DNA of 64,000 bases from Actinoplanes philippinensis (GTDB lineage: Bacteria; Actinomycetota; Actinomycetes; Mycobacteriales; Micromonosporaceae): contig NZ_FONV01000005.1 in assembly GCF_900113015.1 (NCBI RefSeq), positions 310,001 through 374,000 on the forward strand. Reading direction: 5' to 3'. Every line of letters starts with the position of its first letter. Positions within the stretch are counted from its first letter, which is position 1. The notes below the pieces were generated by a model. It was not told the origin of the DNA, ran no database searches, and saw only the letters and a list, made by a program, of their open reading frames with translations. The position numbers were made by a program, and so were the translations under genes. Shown here in pieces: positions 1-8,291 of the stretch.

Positions 1-1109
1 GGGCGGCGGACGAGCCGCTCGGCAGAGCCGAGGGCCGGGACGGGGCGATGGACGCCGCGATGGCCGCGCTCTACGACGCGGGCGAGGCCGACGAGCGGCC
101 GGCGCGACGGTCGGCGGGGCTGGGTGGCTCGGCGCCGAGGGTGGCGCGCTGGCTCGGGGACATCCGGGAGCATTTCCCGGCCACCGTGGTGCAGGTCATG
201 CAGGCCGACGCGATCGAGCGGCTGGATCTGACCCGGCTGCTGCTCGAACCGGAGATGCTGGCCGCGGTCGAGCCGGACGTGCACCTGGTGGGCACGTTGC
301 TCTCGCTGAACCGGGTGATGCCGGATGCGGCCCGGGAGGCGGCGCGACAGGTGGTCCGTACCGTCGTGGCTGAATTGGAGCGCCGCATCGCGCAACCGAC
401 CCGCACCGCGGTGACCGGCGCTCTGAGCCGGGCCGCCCGGGTCAGCCGGCCGCGGCACGCGGACATCGACTGGGACCGGACGATCCGGGCGAACCTGCGG
501 CATTACCAGCCGGAGCATCGGACGGTGATTCCGGAACGGCTGGTGGGGTACGGGCGGCGCGGCGCCGCCGTGCAGCGGGACGTGGTGCTCTGCGTCGACC
601 AGTCCGGTTCGATGGCGGCGTCGGTGGTGTTCGCCGGGGTGTTCGCGGCGGTGCTGGCGTCGATGCGGTCGCTGCGCACGTCGCTCGTGGTGTTCGACAC
701 GGCGGTGGTGGACCTGACCGATCAGCTGGCCGATCCGGTGGAGGTGCTGTTCGGCACGCAGCTGGGCGGCGGCACCGACATCAACCGGGCGATCGCCTAC
801 GCGCAGCAGCTGATCACGCGACCACGGGACAGCATCTTCGTGCTGATCAGCGACCTGTACGAGGGTGGCGTCCGGGACGAGATGCTGCGCCGGGTGGCCG
901 AGATGACGGCGGCCGGCGTGCAGGTGGTGGTGCTGCTGGCGCTCTCCGACGAGGGCGCGCCCGCCTACGACCACGACAACGCGGCGGCGCTGGCTGCGCT
1001 CGGGGTCCCGGCGTTCGCGTGCACCCCGGACGCGTTCCCCGATCTGATGGCGGCGGCGATCGAGCGTCGTGATCTGCGAGCGTTCGCCGAGCGCCTCGGT
1101 TCCGCTTGA
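1..1109 (+). CDS. VWA domain protein, CoxE/YehP-like, 5' truncated by window edge
   Basis: The frame is already open at base 3 and reads through to an ATG at 48, so the true start probably lies outside the window. Counting from that ATG, residues 1-170 are a helical region ending in IPERLVGYGRR, followed by a von Willebrand A domain. It has a metal-ion (MIDAS) motif DQSGS at 184-188, the loop LGGGTD near 239-244 carrying the second MIDAS threonine, and ISDLYEGG further on. These domains bind a divalent metal and mediate protein-protein contacts, typically beside a MoxR AAA ATPase. The same signature order (DQSGSM, LGGGTD, ISDFYE) occurs in the VWA gene at 56716-58122, so this is probably the last gene of a second, related MoxR-VWA operon lying to the left. 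No signal peptide or membrane segment is visible. Family assignment is confident; the cellular role is unknown. Confidence 0.85.
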   Translation, partial: AADEPLGRAEGRDGAMDAAMAALYDAGEADERPARRSAGLGGSAPRVARWLGDIREHFPATVVQVMQADAIERLDLTRLLLEPEMLAAVEPDVHLVGTLLSLNRVMPDAAREAARQVVRTVVAELERRIAQPTRTAVTGALSRAARVSRPRHADIDWDRTIRANLRHYQPEHRTVIPERLVGYGRRGAAVQRDVVLCVDQSGSMAASVVFAGVFAAVLASMRSLRTSLVVFDTAVVDLTDQLADPVEVLFGTQLGGGTDINRAIAYAQQLITRPRDSIFVLISDLYEGGVRDEMLRRVAEMTAAGVQVVVLLALSDEGAPAYDHDNAAALAALGVPAFACTPDAFPDLMAAAIERRDLRAFAERLGSA

Positions 1110-1141
1110 ACCAACCCGTCGATGTAACTACCGTAAGGGAC

Positions 1142-1903
1142 ATGAGTGCTTACCTAAAGAATCCTGAGGTATATCAGGAGAGTTGGGACCGCCAGCAGGA
1201 AGCCTTCATGCCGGACCGGGAGGAGCGGTTCGCGGCGATGCTGACCGCCGTGGCCGCGGTGACCGGCGGCGAGCCGCCCCGGCTGCTCGATCTGGCCGGC
1301 GGCACCGGCACGATCTCGCTGCGCACGCTGGCCCGTTTCCCGGGCGCGCGGCTCACCCTCGTGGACCAGGACCCGGTGCTGCTGACGATCGCCGGGTCGT
1401 CGCTGCGGGACAGGGCGACCGTCGTCGACGCCGACCTGGGCGATCCGGGCTGGCGGGCCAAGCTGCCGCCGGAGCCGTTCGACGCGGTGCTGACCGCGAC
1501 GGCGCTGCACTGGCTGCCGGCCGAGCGGGTCGCCGCGCTGTACGCGGAGGTCCGGGAGGTGCTGCGCCCGGGCGGCCTGTTCGCGAACGCCGACCACATG
1601 GAGGACGAGGGCCTGCCGGAGCTGTCCCGGCAGCTCCGCGACCACGGCCGGGCGCGGCGCGAGGCGCGGTACGCGACCGGCGCGGCCACCTCCTGGCCAC
1701 AGTGGTGGGCGCTGGTCGCGGCGGACGAGCAACTGGCGCCGAAGGCGGCCGAGCGGGAGCGGATCTACCCGTCCAGCGATCACAACCAGGAGTGGATTCC
1801 GCCGGCGACGTGGCACGTCGACGCGCTGCGCACGGCCGGTTTCCGGGAGGCGGGCATCATCTGGCGTGGCGGCACCGACGCCGCGGTCGCCGGCCTCCGC
1901 TGA
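1142..1903 (+). CDS. SAM-dependent class I methyltransferase
   Basis: About 253 residues starting MSAYLKNPEVYQESWDRQQE. The frame extends upstream to 1106, but the ATG at 1142 is preceded by the purine-rich TAAGGGA at a sensible distance and fits the usual N-terminus. Motif I is clear (LLDLAGGTGTISLRTL), followed by the acidic end of strand 2 (LTLVDQDP, ribose-binding Asp) and motif IV-like FDAVLTATALHWLPAERV, then LRPGGLFANADHM, typical of a Methyltransf_25-type Rossmann fold. It should transfer a methyl group from S-adenosylmethionine to a small molecule; the substrate cannot be read from sequence. It begins 32 bp after the VWA stop and could be co-transcribed with it, though nothing links the two functionally. 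Cytosolic; no transmembrane segment. Confidence 0.85.
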   Translation: MSAYLKNPEVYQESWDRQQEAFMPDREERFAAMLTAVAAVTGGEPPRLLDLAGGTGTISLRTLARFPGARLTLVDQDPVLLTIAGSSLRDRATVVDADLGDPGWRAKLPPEPFDAVLTATALHWLPAERVAALYAEVREVLRPGGLFANADHMEDEGLPELSRQLRDHGRARREARYATGAATSWPQWWALVAADEQLAPKAAERERIYPSSDHNQEWIPPATWHVDALRTAGFREAGIIWRGGTDAAVAGLR

Positions 1904-2022
1904 CCCTGCGCCCGACGGCCCGCGCCGCCGCAGCCGAGAGCGGCCGAAACGCCGGGCGCTCGGAGGCCGGCGGCCAGAACGCCGGCGACCAGGAGCCACC
2001 GTCAGTCAGCGGACACCGGCGG

Positions 2023-2265
2023 TCAGTGGCCGCCGGACGGGCGATCGGTCCAGCGCAGGAAGCGTTCGAAGAGTTCGGAGGCGGGCGCCTGGGGCATGTC
2101 CCGGGCGGCCTCCTCGAGGTGGTCCCACATGAGGACGGCCAGTTCGACCCGGCCGTGCGCCGCGGCCAGCTGCTCGCGCGCCGGGTCGCACGGCCAGGGC
2201 CGGCCGCAGGCCCGGCAGTCCCACGACGGCCGGTCGGGCTCGTGATCCGCCGGGTCGCCGAACAC
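2023..2265 (-). CDS. Small conserved actinobacterial protein with CxxC-type motif
   Basis: An 80-residue protein starting GTG (MFGDPADHEPDRPSW). A strong Shine-Dalgarno GGAGGTGA (complement of 2272-2279) sits seven bases upstream and fixes the start. The N-terminal half carries WDCRACGRPWPCDPAREQL, with three cysteines in a CxxCxxxxxC pattern that could bind zinc or iron; the C-terminal half is an amphipathic helix (ELAVLMWDHLEEAARD). Short proteins with this Cys motif are common in actinobacteria and, as I recall, are sometimes labelled flavin reductase without support; I do not assign a function. It is convergent with the methyltransferase. A GC-rich hairpin (2016-2036) overlaps its stop codon. 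Confidence 0.7.
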   Translation of the reverse strand: MFGDPADHEPDRPSWDCRACGRPWPCDPAREQLAAAHGRVELAVLMWDHLEEAARDMPQAPASELFERFLRWTDRPSGGH

Positions 2266-2606
2266 GTGCCGTCACCTCCACGCCGACGGGGCACGATGAA
2301 CGGCTCCGGGTCCGCCCGCCCTCGCACCCGCGTGTCCACACACTGCGCGCGCATCGGCCGCCCGGTCAACCGCTCACTGCCGCCCTCGCCGGTCCGGGTG
2401 ACGCCCGGCAGAGGCATCGGCACCGGTCGTTCCGGTTCGGTCACCGAGGGTTCTTCCTGGCAAGGGCAATTCCGGGGGTACGACCGGAGCGCGCCCCGCC
2501 CAGCGCTGACGTGATGCCGACAGCGCCCGTCGATGACCCGAATCTCGCCCGATATGTACCTTTCTTTGGGAGCATGAGGCGAGACGACCGGCCCGGGGAC
2601 GGTGAC
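2266..2606. other. Intergenic gap; possible minus-strand upstream reading frame
   Basis: About 340 bases between the Cys-motif protein and the membrane protein at 2607. On the minus strand, a GTG at 2444 behind GGAAGAA opens a frame with protein-like composition (VPMPLPGVTRTGEGG, then RAQCVDTRVRGRADPEPFIV) that runs into the next gene in another frame without stopping nearby. It may be an upstream piece of the 2023-2265 protein separated by a frameshift, or chance. The plus strand near 2575-2606 should hold the promoter and ribosome site for the next gene. Confidence 0.3.
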
Positions 2607-3338
2607 ATGGCCTACGACGAGCACCACGACCACGACGAATACCCGGCCCCCGAGGGCGGCCTCTACAGCTCCGAGGCGGCGACCGGCCCCGATCGCGCGG
2701 CCCGGCACCGCCGGCGGCTGATCGCCGCGACCGCCGTGGCCGTCGTGGCACTGGCCACCGCCGGGTTCCTGGCCACCCAGCTGATGAACGAGCAGCAGCC
2801 GGGCCTGCCCGAACCGGCCGCGCTGGCGCCGCAGACGAACCCGGCGACGGCCGGACCCACCCCGGAGGAGACGGCGCCGGTCAGCCGTACCCCCACCATC
2901 ACCAGGCATGCCGCACCCGTCGAACGAAGCCCGGCGCCCTCGATCGGAGCGAGCCTTCCGGCGAGCCCCGGCGAGGCCGAGGCCCGGGCCTCGGCCGCCC
3001 TCGACGAGCTGCGCGAACGTCTGCGTCTCACCGAGCGGACCAAGGTCACCGAACACGCGTTCGCGGACGGCACGATGCAGGTCGTCGGCTTCTGGCGCGA
3101 TGCGACCGGGGGTTCGCTGCTGCAGCGCGCGAAGGACAGAGGCACACCGGCCGGGAACGGGATCCGCTGCACGACCGGCATCAGCAACGGGCCGGGCCAG
3201 GATCCGGCGACGCTGATGTGCTGGCGTACGTCGGCGTCGCGCAGCGTGGTCGTCGTCTCGTCCGCCACGCCGGCCGGCGCCGAGGCCGTCACCACCGCCG
3301 TGTCGCTGATCGAGGCCGAGTGGCCGAAGCTGGACTGA
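2607..3338 (+). CDS. Single-pass membrane protein, paralogue of the 8292-9044 product
   Basis: About 243 residues from the ATG at 2607 (MAYDEHHDHDEY), preceded by GGGGA; in-frame starts at 2574 and 2511 are alternatives. The layout is an acidic/His-rich cytoplasmic N-terminus, a basic cluster (RHRRR), one transmembrane helix (LIAATAVAVVALATAGFLA, about residues 37-56), a Pro/Thr-rich spacer, then an extracellular domain ending GIRCTTG...LMCWRTSASRSVVVVSS...LIEAEWPKLD. The closing block CWRT-x2-(K/S)RSV-x-VV...EW-x-KL recurs in the protein at 8292-9044, which has the same topology. The two conserved cysteines may form a disulfide outside the cell. No known family is recognised. It is convergent with a secreted protease and lies beside a cluster of secreted Ig-like proteins, so an envelope role is inferred. 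Confidence 0.7.
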   Translation: MAYDEHHDHDEYPAPEGGLYSSEAATGPDRAARHRRRLIAATAVAVVALATAGFLATQLMNEQQPGLPEPAALAPQTNPATAGPTPEETAPVSRTPTITRHAAPVERSPAPSIGASLPASPGEAEARASAALDELRERLRLTERTKVTEHAFADGTMQVVGFWRDATGGSLLQRAKDRGTPAGNGIRCTTGISNGPGQDPATLMCWRTSASRSVVVVSSATPAGAEAVTTAVSLIEAEWPKLD

Positions 3339-3351
3339 CCGGCACGAACGC

Positions 3352-3388
3352 CGGCCGCGGCGGGACCGGAAGGGTCCCGCCGCGGCCG
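3352..3388. terminator. Bidirectional terminator hairpin
   Basis: A perfect 16-bp stem (3352-3367 with 3373-3388, CGGCCGCGGCGGGACC and its complement) closed by a five-base loop. It lies between the convergent stops at 3338 and 3403 and could serve both genes. There is no long T tract, as is usual in high-GC actinobacteria. Confidence 0.75.
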
Positions 3389-3402
3389 TTCGCACGAATC
3401 GA

Positions 3403-5271
3403 TCAGGCGACGAACTCGTCGCTGGTGGCGCCCAGGATCGCGGTGGTCGCCGGAACGACCACGCGGTAGGTCTGGCCGGGCATCAGGCGGGTCAGCGCCA
3501 CCCGGGCCGGGGAGACCGGCACGGCGTACGAGCCGACCTTGCGCCAGTTGCCGGCGACCTTCTGCTGGATCTCGGTGGCCCGGCCGGCCGCGCCGGTCAG
3601 GGTGACCTGCACCTGACCCCAGCCACGCGGGGTGACGGTGACCGCGGCGCGGACCTTCCAGCTGACCGTCGCCGAGGTCGCGGCCGCGTTGGTCGCGGTG
3701 GCGGCGGCCTTCACGACGACCTCGTAGGAGCCCGTGCCGGGACGGTCCACCGTGACGGTGCCCGCCTCGTCGGTGACGGCGTCGGTGCACTGCTGCGCGG
3801 CGCCGGCCTCGGTCACGCAGACCGCGACGGACTTACGGGACCACACCTGCGTGCCGGCCTTGACCGTGAACACGGTGCTGGTCGCGGTGCCGTGGACGAC
3901 CTCGCCACCGGTGGTGCTCGCGGTGATGACGGGGACGGCCTTGACCGGGGCGCCGGTGGCGGGCGGGGTGCTCGCCGGCGGCGTGCTCGGAGCGGTGGAC
4001 GGGGCCTTGGTGGGCGGCGTCACCGGAGCGGTCGACGGGGCCTTCGTGGGCGGCGTGGTCGGAGCGGTCGTCGCCGGGGCCAGCGAGTTGAGGGCGGCGA
4101 GCGCGTCGATGCGGCCGTTGCCGAAGTCGTTGTCGAACCCGGCGGCGCCCAGGTCGACGGCCGACCTCTCCAGGGTGGTCTCGACCTGGTCCGGCGTCAG
4201 CGAGCTGCGGTAGCTCTTCAGCAGCGCGGCGATCGCGGCGACGTGCGGCGACGCCATCGAGGTGCCGCTCATCGTCTTGTACTGCCCGCCCGGCGAGGTG
4301 CTCAGGATGTCGGTGCCCGGCGCGGACACGTCGACGTAGTCGCCGGCGTTCGAGTAGACGCCGACCCGGTCGTTGGAGTCGGTCGCGCCCACACCGATGA
4401 CACCGGTGTCGGCGGCCGGGTACGAGGTGGGGCTGCCCTGCTGACGGGCGTTGCCGGCGGCGGCCACGACGGTCACGCCCTTGCTGCGGGCGTACGCGAT
4501 CGCGGTGCTCACCGCCTCGACCTGCTGGGTGCCGCCCAGCGACATGTTGATCACCTGGGCGCCGTGGTCGGCGGCCCACGTGATGCCCTGCGCGGTGTCG
4601 GACATGTTGCCGCTGCCGTTGTCGCCGAGCACCTTCACCGGCAGGATCTTGACGTTCGGGGCGAAGCCGGAGACGCCGACCGCGTTGCCCGTGACGGCGG
4701 CGATGGTGCCGGCCACGTGGGTGCCGTGCCCGTGCCGGTCGGTGGTGGGACCCTCCCGGTCGGTGGTCGCGTCGAAGCCGCTGAGAACGTTGGCGGCCAG
4801 GTCCGGGTGGGTGCTGTCGACACCGCTGTCGATCACCGCGACGGTCACGCCGGCGCCGGTCGACTTCTGCCAGGCCTCCACGGTCCGGATCTTCGGGAGG
4901 TCCCACTGCTGCGCCCGGGACGGGTCCGAGCCGGTGGGGGCGTCCAGGGCGTACACCGGAGCGTCCATCTCCACACCGACCGCGCCGTCCGCCTTCTGCG
5001 CCTTCTCGACCAGCTCGATCGCGGACGCCTTGTCGGTGGCCTCCTTGACCGTGACGACCGGGCGGCCGCTCGCGTCGATCGTGGTCGAGACCACCCGGGC
5101 CGGCTGCGCCTCGGTGACCGTCGCCGGGACGATCGATTCCGGAGCGGCGGTCAGGCCGTAGGTGACCGGGGCCCAGTCCGCCGAGCCGTTCGGAAGCGCG
5201 AGCACACCGATCGCGGCGAGCGCTCCGGCAGCAACGGCACCGACGGCGTAGTTACGGATCTGAACCTTCAT
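3403..5271 (-). CDS. Secreted subtilisin-like serine protease (peptidase S8)
   Basis: About 622 residues. The ATG at 5271 follows a GGGGGGAAG ribosome site at good spacing; a TTG lies one codon upstream. Residues 1-32 are a signal peptide (KVQIRNYAVGAVAAGALAAIG core). A propeptide-like segment follows, then the catalytic S8 domain (about 130-395) with Asp148 (VAVIDSGVDSTHPD), His182 ([10 protein letters not shown]), oxyanion Asn274 (AAGN) and Ser338 ([11 protein letters not shown]), all present, so it should be active. A low-complexity Pro/Thr spacer with repeated TKAPSTAP blocks (about 400-445) leads to two beta-rich Ig-like modules. It has the same architecture as the protease at 20773-22515. 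It sits inside the surface-protein locus and may mature or shed neighbouring secreted proteins (inference). Confidence 0.93.
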   Translation of the reverse strand: MKVQIRNYAVGAVAAGALAAIGVLALPNGSADWAPVTYGLTAAPESIVPATVTEAQPARVVSTTIDASGRPVVTVKEATDKASAIELVEKAQKADGAVGVEMDAPVYALDAPTGSDPSRAQQWDLPKIRTVEAWQKSTGAGVTVAVIDSGVDSTHPDLAANVLSGFDATTDREGPTTDRHGHGTHVAGTIAAVTGNAVGVSGFAPNVKILPVKVLGDNGSGNMSDTAQGITWAADHGAQVINMSLGGTQQVEAVSTAIAYARSKGVTVVAAAGNARQQGSPTSYPAADTGVIGVGATDSNDRVGVYSNAGDYVDVSAPGTDILSTSPGGQYKTMSGTSMASPHVAAIAALLKSYRSSLTPDQVETTLERSAVDLGAAGFDNDFGNGRIDALAALNSLAPATTAPTTPPTKAPSTAPVTPPTKAPSTAPSTPPASTPPATGAPVKAVPVITASTTGGEVVHGTATSTVFTVKAGTQVWSRKSVAVCVTEAGAAQQCTDAVTDEAGTVTVDRPGTGSYEVVVKAAATATNAAATSATVSWKVRAAVTVTPRGWGQVQVTLTGAAGRATEIQQKVAGNWRKVGSYAVPVSPARVALTRLMPGQTYRVVVPATTAILGATSDEFVA

Positions 5272-5353
5272 CAACTTGCTTCCCCCCGTTTGGCTGGCTA
5301 CGACAACCAGATTCGACGGCGGAAGGTGCAGAGACGGTTGACGAAATGTTGCA

Positions 5354-5387
5354 CGTCAGGAGCGGGCCCGAGGGGCCACTCCTGACG
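5354..5387 (-). terminator. Terminator hairpin downstream of the DUF4142 gene
   Basis: Inverted repeat CGTCAGGAG (5354-5362) / CTCCTGACG (5379-5387), extended inward by GGCC/GGCC pairing, placed between the DUF4142 stop (5423) and the protease promoter region. Confidence 0.6.
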
Positions 5388-5422
5388 GCTTGGATCGGAC
5401 GCGGACGAGGCCGCTTGAGCAG

Positions 5423-5977
5423 TTATGCGGTGGGGCGACCACCCTTGCCCACGTAGCCGGCGATCCCCAGCGACTGGGCGGCCTCACGCAGCAGCGCGCC
5501 GTGGCGCTCGATGACGGGGATGGCCTTCTCGGCGACCGCCCGCACGGACGGTTCGGCGCCCTCCTCGACCTGCTCCTCCAGCATTCGAAGGGTCTGCCGG
5601 TGGCCGGCCAGCTGGGTGGAGACGAAGTACTCGTCGAAGGTGTCCCGCGGGGCCAGCTCGTAGCGGCGGTGCAGCGCCCGCTGTTCCTCGTTGGTGCCTT
5701 CCGGCAGGCGTACGTAGAGGGGGCGCGCCGTCTGGTACACCTCGAAGTCCATCTTGATGTGATCCACCATGAGCGCCGCGGCCACCCGCTTGACCGCCGG
5801 GTTGGTCGTCTTGTTCCAGGCCAGGCGCCCGGCGGAGATCTCCGCGACGTTGGCCTGGTGGGCCGCGTGCAGGAAGGCGACGTCACGAGTCTCAAAAGCC
5901 GCGGCCTGAGCGGTCACAGGTGCAAGCAACAGGGAACCGGCCACACCGAGAGTTAACATCATTCGACGCAAAAGCAT
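5423..5977 (-). CDS. Secreted DUF4142 family protein
   Basis: About 184 residues. The ATG at 5977 is chosen because a near-perfect GGAGGAG (complement of 5983-5989) lies five bases upstream. Residues 1-27 are a signal peptide (MLLRRMMLTLGVAGSLLLAP, cleavage after AQA). The mature part is a helical bundle: FETRDVAFLHAAHQANVAEISAGRLA, then NPAVKRVAAALMVDHIKMD, where the VDH motif is typical of DUF4142 (a ferritin-like predicted fold), and later DEYFVSTQLAGHRQTLRMLEEQV. Function in this family is not established; members are exported and often tied to envelope stress. It is between the protease and the first IPT/TIG gene on the same strand, but hairpins on both sides suggest its own transcript. 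Confidence 0.85.
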   Translation of the reverse strand: MLLRRMMLTLGVAGSLLLAPVTAQAAAFETRDVAFLHAAHQANVAEISAGRLAWNKTTNPAVKRVAAALMVDHIKMDFEVYQTARPLYVRLPEGTNEEQRALHRRYELAPRDTFDEYFVSTQLAGHRQTLRMLEEQVEEGAEPSVRAVAEKAIPVIERHGALLREAAQSLGIAGYVGKGGRPTA

Positions 5978-6063
5978 TATTTCTCCTCCAAAGGACCTCA
6001 AATGGAGCATAAGAGTTTTCATGATCCGAAGAGTGCCTTTGGCGGATACTCCGGCAACACGAA

Positions 6064-6095
6064 GGTGGGCCCGGAGCCGAAGCTCCGGGCCCACC
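6064..6095 (-). terminator. Terminator of the first IPT/TIG gene
   Basis: A perfect 14-bp stem GGTGGGCCCGGAGC / GCTCCGGGCCCACC around a CGAA tetraloop, 26 bases past the stop at 6121. Closely similar stems follow the other two IPT/TIG genes. Confidence 0.8.
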
Positions 6096-6120
6096 CAAGA
6101 ATCGAGCGGTGCGGGAACGA

Positions 6121-7929
6121 TCAGTACGAAGCCACCGTGAAGGTGGAACCGCTGGAGATCCGGGAGAACCCGACGTCGGCCACCGGACCGCCGACCGCCG
6201 CGACGTCATTGACGATCGCGATCGTGTACGTGCCGACCGGAACGGTGTTGGTGGGCGCCGTTCCGAGGATGTTGGCCGTGCCCAGCCCGTTGTAGAGGTC
6301 GAGGGTGCAGATCAGCTCATTGTCGGTGATGACCGTGATGTCATAGCACTGGGCCTTGGCACCCGCGTTGACGGGGCGGCTGGCCTGGTTACCCGCGTAC
6401 CAGGTGTTGTCGACGAGGTAAACGGCGGCACCGGTGGTCGTAGCCGCAACACCGGGCGCCGCACCCGGCGTCAGGTTGGAGAAGCCGGCACCCTGGATGT
6501 AGATCGGCGGGTTGGCACCCGCACTGGCCGGCACCGGGGCGGTGTTCGGCGACACGGTGATGCCATACGTGTAGGCATACGGCGTACCGAGTGCGCTCTT
6601 GGTGCCCGCCAGGGTGGTGACGCTGACGGTGGTGGCACCGGGAGCGTGGGAGGTGGTCGTGCCAGTGAGCGTCGTGCCGAGGTCGTTGACCTTGATGTTG
6701 GTCAGCTCGCTGCCGCCGAGCGAGGCGCTCACCTGGGCACCCTCCGCGGTCGGGAAGTTCGTGCCGGTGATGACGACTTCCTGACCGCCCTGTGCGGGCC
6801 CGCTGGCCGGAGCGATGCTGCTCACCGTCACCGATGCGGCGATGGTGTAGTTGAGCGGCTGAGCGATCAGCTTGGACGTGCCGGCGGTGGAACCACCGTA
6901 GACACACACCTTGTACTGAGCGGACGCCTCACTCGATCCAAGCACCACGCCGGCCGGGACCTTGACGCTCAGGCGCATGTTGTTGATCTTCGTCGGCAGC
7001 GGACTTGATGCCCCGACGTAGTCAGAGGCGTTGCTATAGGTGTTCGGGCACGCGAGCCGGGTGAAGATCACGCCGGGCGCCGTGACACCACTGCTCATGA
7101 AGTTGGTGGACGACTGGATGATCAGGGTGTTCGTACCCGCGCTGGGACCGAATTGCGGGCTCAGCGAGACGGCCGGGACGAGGCTGTACTGCCCCTTGCC
7201 GAGAAGCACGCTGGTGTTGGCCGTGCCGTTGTAGTAGCAGACGTTGTACGTCGCGCCGTTGGTCAAGGTCGTGGGCGCGGAGATCGTGGCCGTGGTGTTC
7301 GCCGCGTTCTTCGTGACCGTCGCCGTGGTCGCGCCGGTCGCCGAATAGGTCGCCGGGCAAGTGGCGGAGGTGAAGATCGCCGAGACCGTCGACTGGTTCT
7401 GCAACCACGGCCCACTGGAGGACGCGACGATCGACACCGGGCTCGCCGTGGTGGCCGGATTCGCAGCATTGGGGGTGATCGACACCGTCGATGCCTCGGG
7501 GACGTAAGCCTCGATCGCCGTCGTCTTGCCCTGGGTCACGCTGCCCGTCGCCGTACCGACGTACATACATACCCGGTATGTGGAGCCCAGCGCAACGGCC
7601 GGCACAACGATCTTGGCGGTGTCGTCGTCGCTCTTCGTCACGGTAGCGGTCAGTGAGCCCGCCGAGGTGGTGCTGTACGTCGCCGGACATGTGGTGTTGG
7701 CACCGACGACAAACCGGGCACCGGGCGTCGTCACACTGGCCAGCAGACCTGACGCCGAGGCGGTGACCGTGTTGCCACCACCCTGCGGGCCCGCATTGAC
7801 GTCGAGGTCGAAGTCCACGTCGGCCGCGAATGCGGGCGCGGCCCCGGCGGCGACCGCGAGTGCGGTCGTCGCCGCGACTACACCGGCTCGCCGGAGGCGA
7901 TTGCCGGTTCTTGGTCGGGAGTAACGCAT
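6121..7929 (-). CDS. Secreted IPT/TIG Ig-like repeat protein 1
   Basis: About 602 residues. The ATG at 7929 follows GTAGGAGGACCTC; the frame extends further but lacks a ribosome site. A signal peptide (MRYSRPRTGNRLRRAG, hydrophobic core, AAPAFA) is followed by about three repeats of 85-95 residues. Each repeat holds a cysteine pair: C-P-x-T-Y near its middle and Y-x-V-C-x-Y-x-G near its end (TTCPATYS...YRVCMYVG; SATCPATYS...YNVCYYNG; LACPNTYS...YKVCVYGG). A canonical IPT/TIG domain comes next (SIAPASGPAQGGQEVVITGTNF). The protein ends STFTVASY with no LPXTG motif or membrane anchor. The composition is Ser/Thr/Ala-rich and should be all-beta. It is probably a secreted structural or adhesive surface protein; ligand unknown. 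Paralogues lie at 9160-11457 and 11694-13973. Confidence 0.85.
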   Translation of the reverse strand: MRYSRPRTGNRLRRAGVVAATTALAVAAGAAPAFAADVDFDLDVNAGPQGGGNTVTASASGLLASVTTPGARFVVGANTTCPATYSTTSAGSLTATVTKSDDDTAKIVVPAVALGSTYRVCMYVGTATGSVTQGKTTAIEAYVPEASTVSITPNAANPATTASPVSIVASSSGPWLQNQSTVSAIFTSATCPATYSATGATTATVTKNAANTTATISAPTTLTNGATYNVCYYNGTANTSVLLGKGQYSLVPAVSLSPQFGPSAGTNTLIIQSSTNFMSSGVTAPGVIFTRLACPNTYSNASDYVGASSPLPTKINNMRLSVKVPAGVVLGSSEASAQYKVCVYGGSTAGTSKLIAQPLNYTIAASVTVSSIAPASGPAQGGQEVVITGTNFPTAEGAQVSASLGGSELTNIKVNDLGTTLTGTTTSHAPGATTVSVTTLAGTKSALGTPYAYTYGITVSPNTAPVPASAGANPPIYIQGAGFSNLTPGAAPGVAATTTGAAVYLVDNTWYAGNQASRPVNAGAKAQCYDITVITDNELICTLDLYNGLGTANILGTAPTNTVPVGTYTIAIVNDVAAVGGPVADVGFSRISSGSTFTVASY

Positions 7930-8030
7930 ACGAGGTCCTCCTACGGTTCCCACGAACCGCGTTGTGGGATGGATGTGCCCGCGCGTTCTCGTGATGGCGG
8001 GCCGTCTCGCAGGAGCGTAACGCGGCATTT
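7930..8030 (-). promoter_or_regulatory. Structured 5' leader of IPT/TIG gene 1
   Basis: On the minus strand the leader contains TTACGCTCCTGCGAGACGG and ACGCGG, then a 5-6 bp hairpin GGTTC-GTGG-GAACC (7944-7959) directly before the GTAGGAGG ribosome site. The same elements precede the two paralogues, where the hairpin reads GGTCC-ATGG-GGACC: one base pair changes from C-G to U-A, consistent with conserved RNA structure. The 5' arm could instead pair with GGACC overlapping the ribosome site. Confidence 0.5.
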
Positions 8031-8044
8031 CCGCTGAATAGCAT

Positions 8045-8100
8045 GGAAAACTAATTTAGCTAATTTTAAGAGTTTTAGTAGTTTTTTGTACTTTATAGAC
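8045..8100. promoter_or_regulatory. AT-rich promoter region between divergent genes
   Basis: About 55 bases that are mostly A and T (around AATTTAGCTAATTTTAAG, then TAGTAGTTTTTTG and CTTTATAG), strikingly unlike the GC-rich surroundings. It lies upstream of the IPT/TIG 1 leader and, in the other direction, of the membrane protein at 8292. Both promoters are probably here, but I cannot pick unambiguous -10/-35 boxes. The remaining bases 8101-8291 show no gene. Confidence 0.4.
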
Positions 8101-8291
8101 CGTTCGGCGTGTGATGACGGTTTTCGTGCGGTATGACAGCGCCCCGGCCCGCGCCATGGGTGCCTCGGGCAACTCTCAGCTAGGGATTGCCAGATCAAGC
8201 ACCTTTTGTCAGATCCGTTGGAAGCATGGACCTCCGGAGTTCGCCTCACGAACCGGCGGACCTACAGCCGAGACCCAAGGGGCACAGAAAC

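Noticed and set aside
7930..8030. Cyclic di-GMP (GEMM) riboswitch before the IPT/TIG genes
   Set aside because: I could not align the leaders to the GEMM core or to other actinobacterial riboswitches I know; reported instead as an unassigned leader element.
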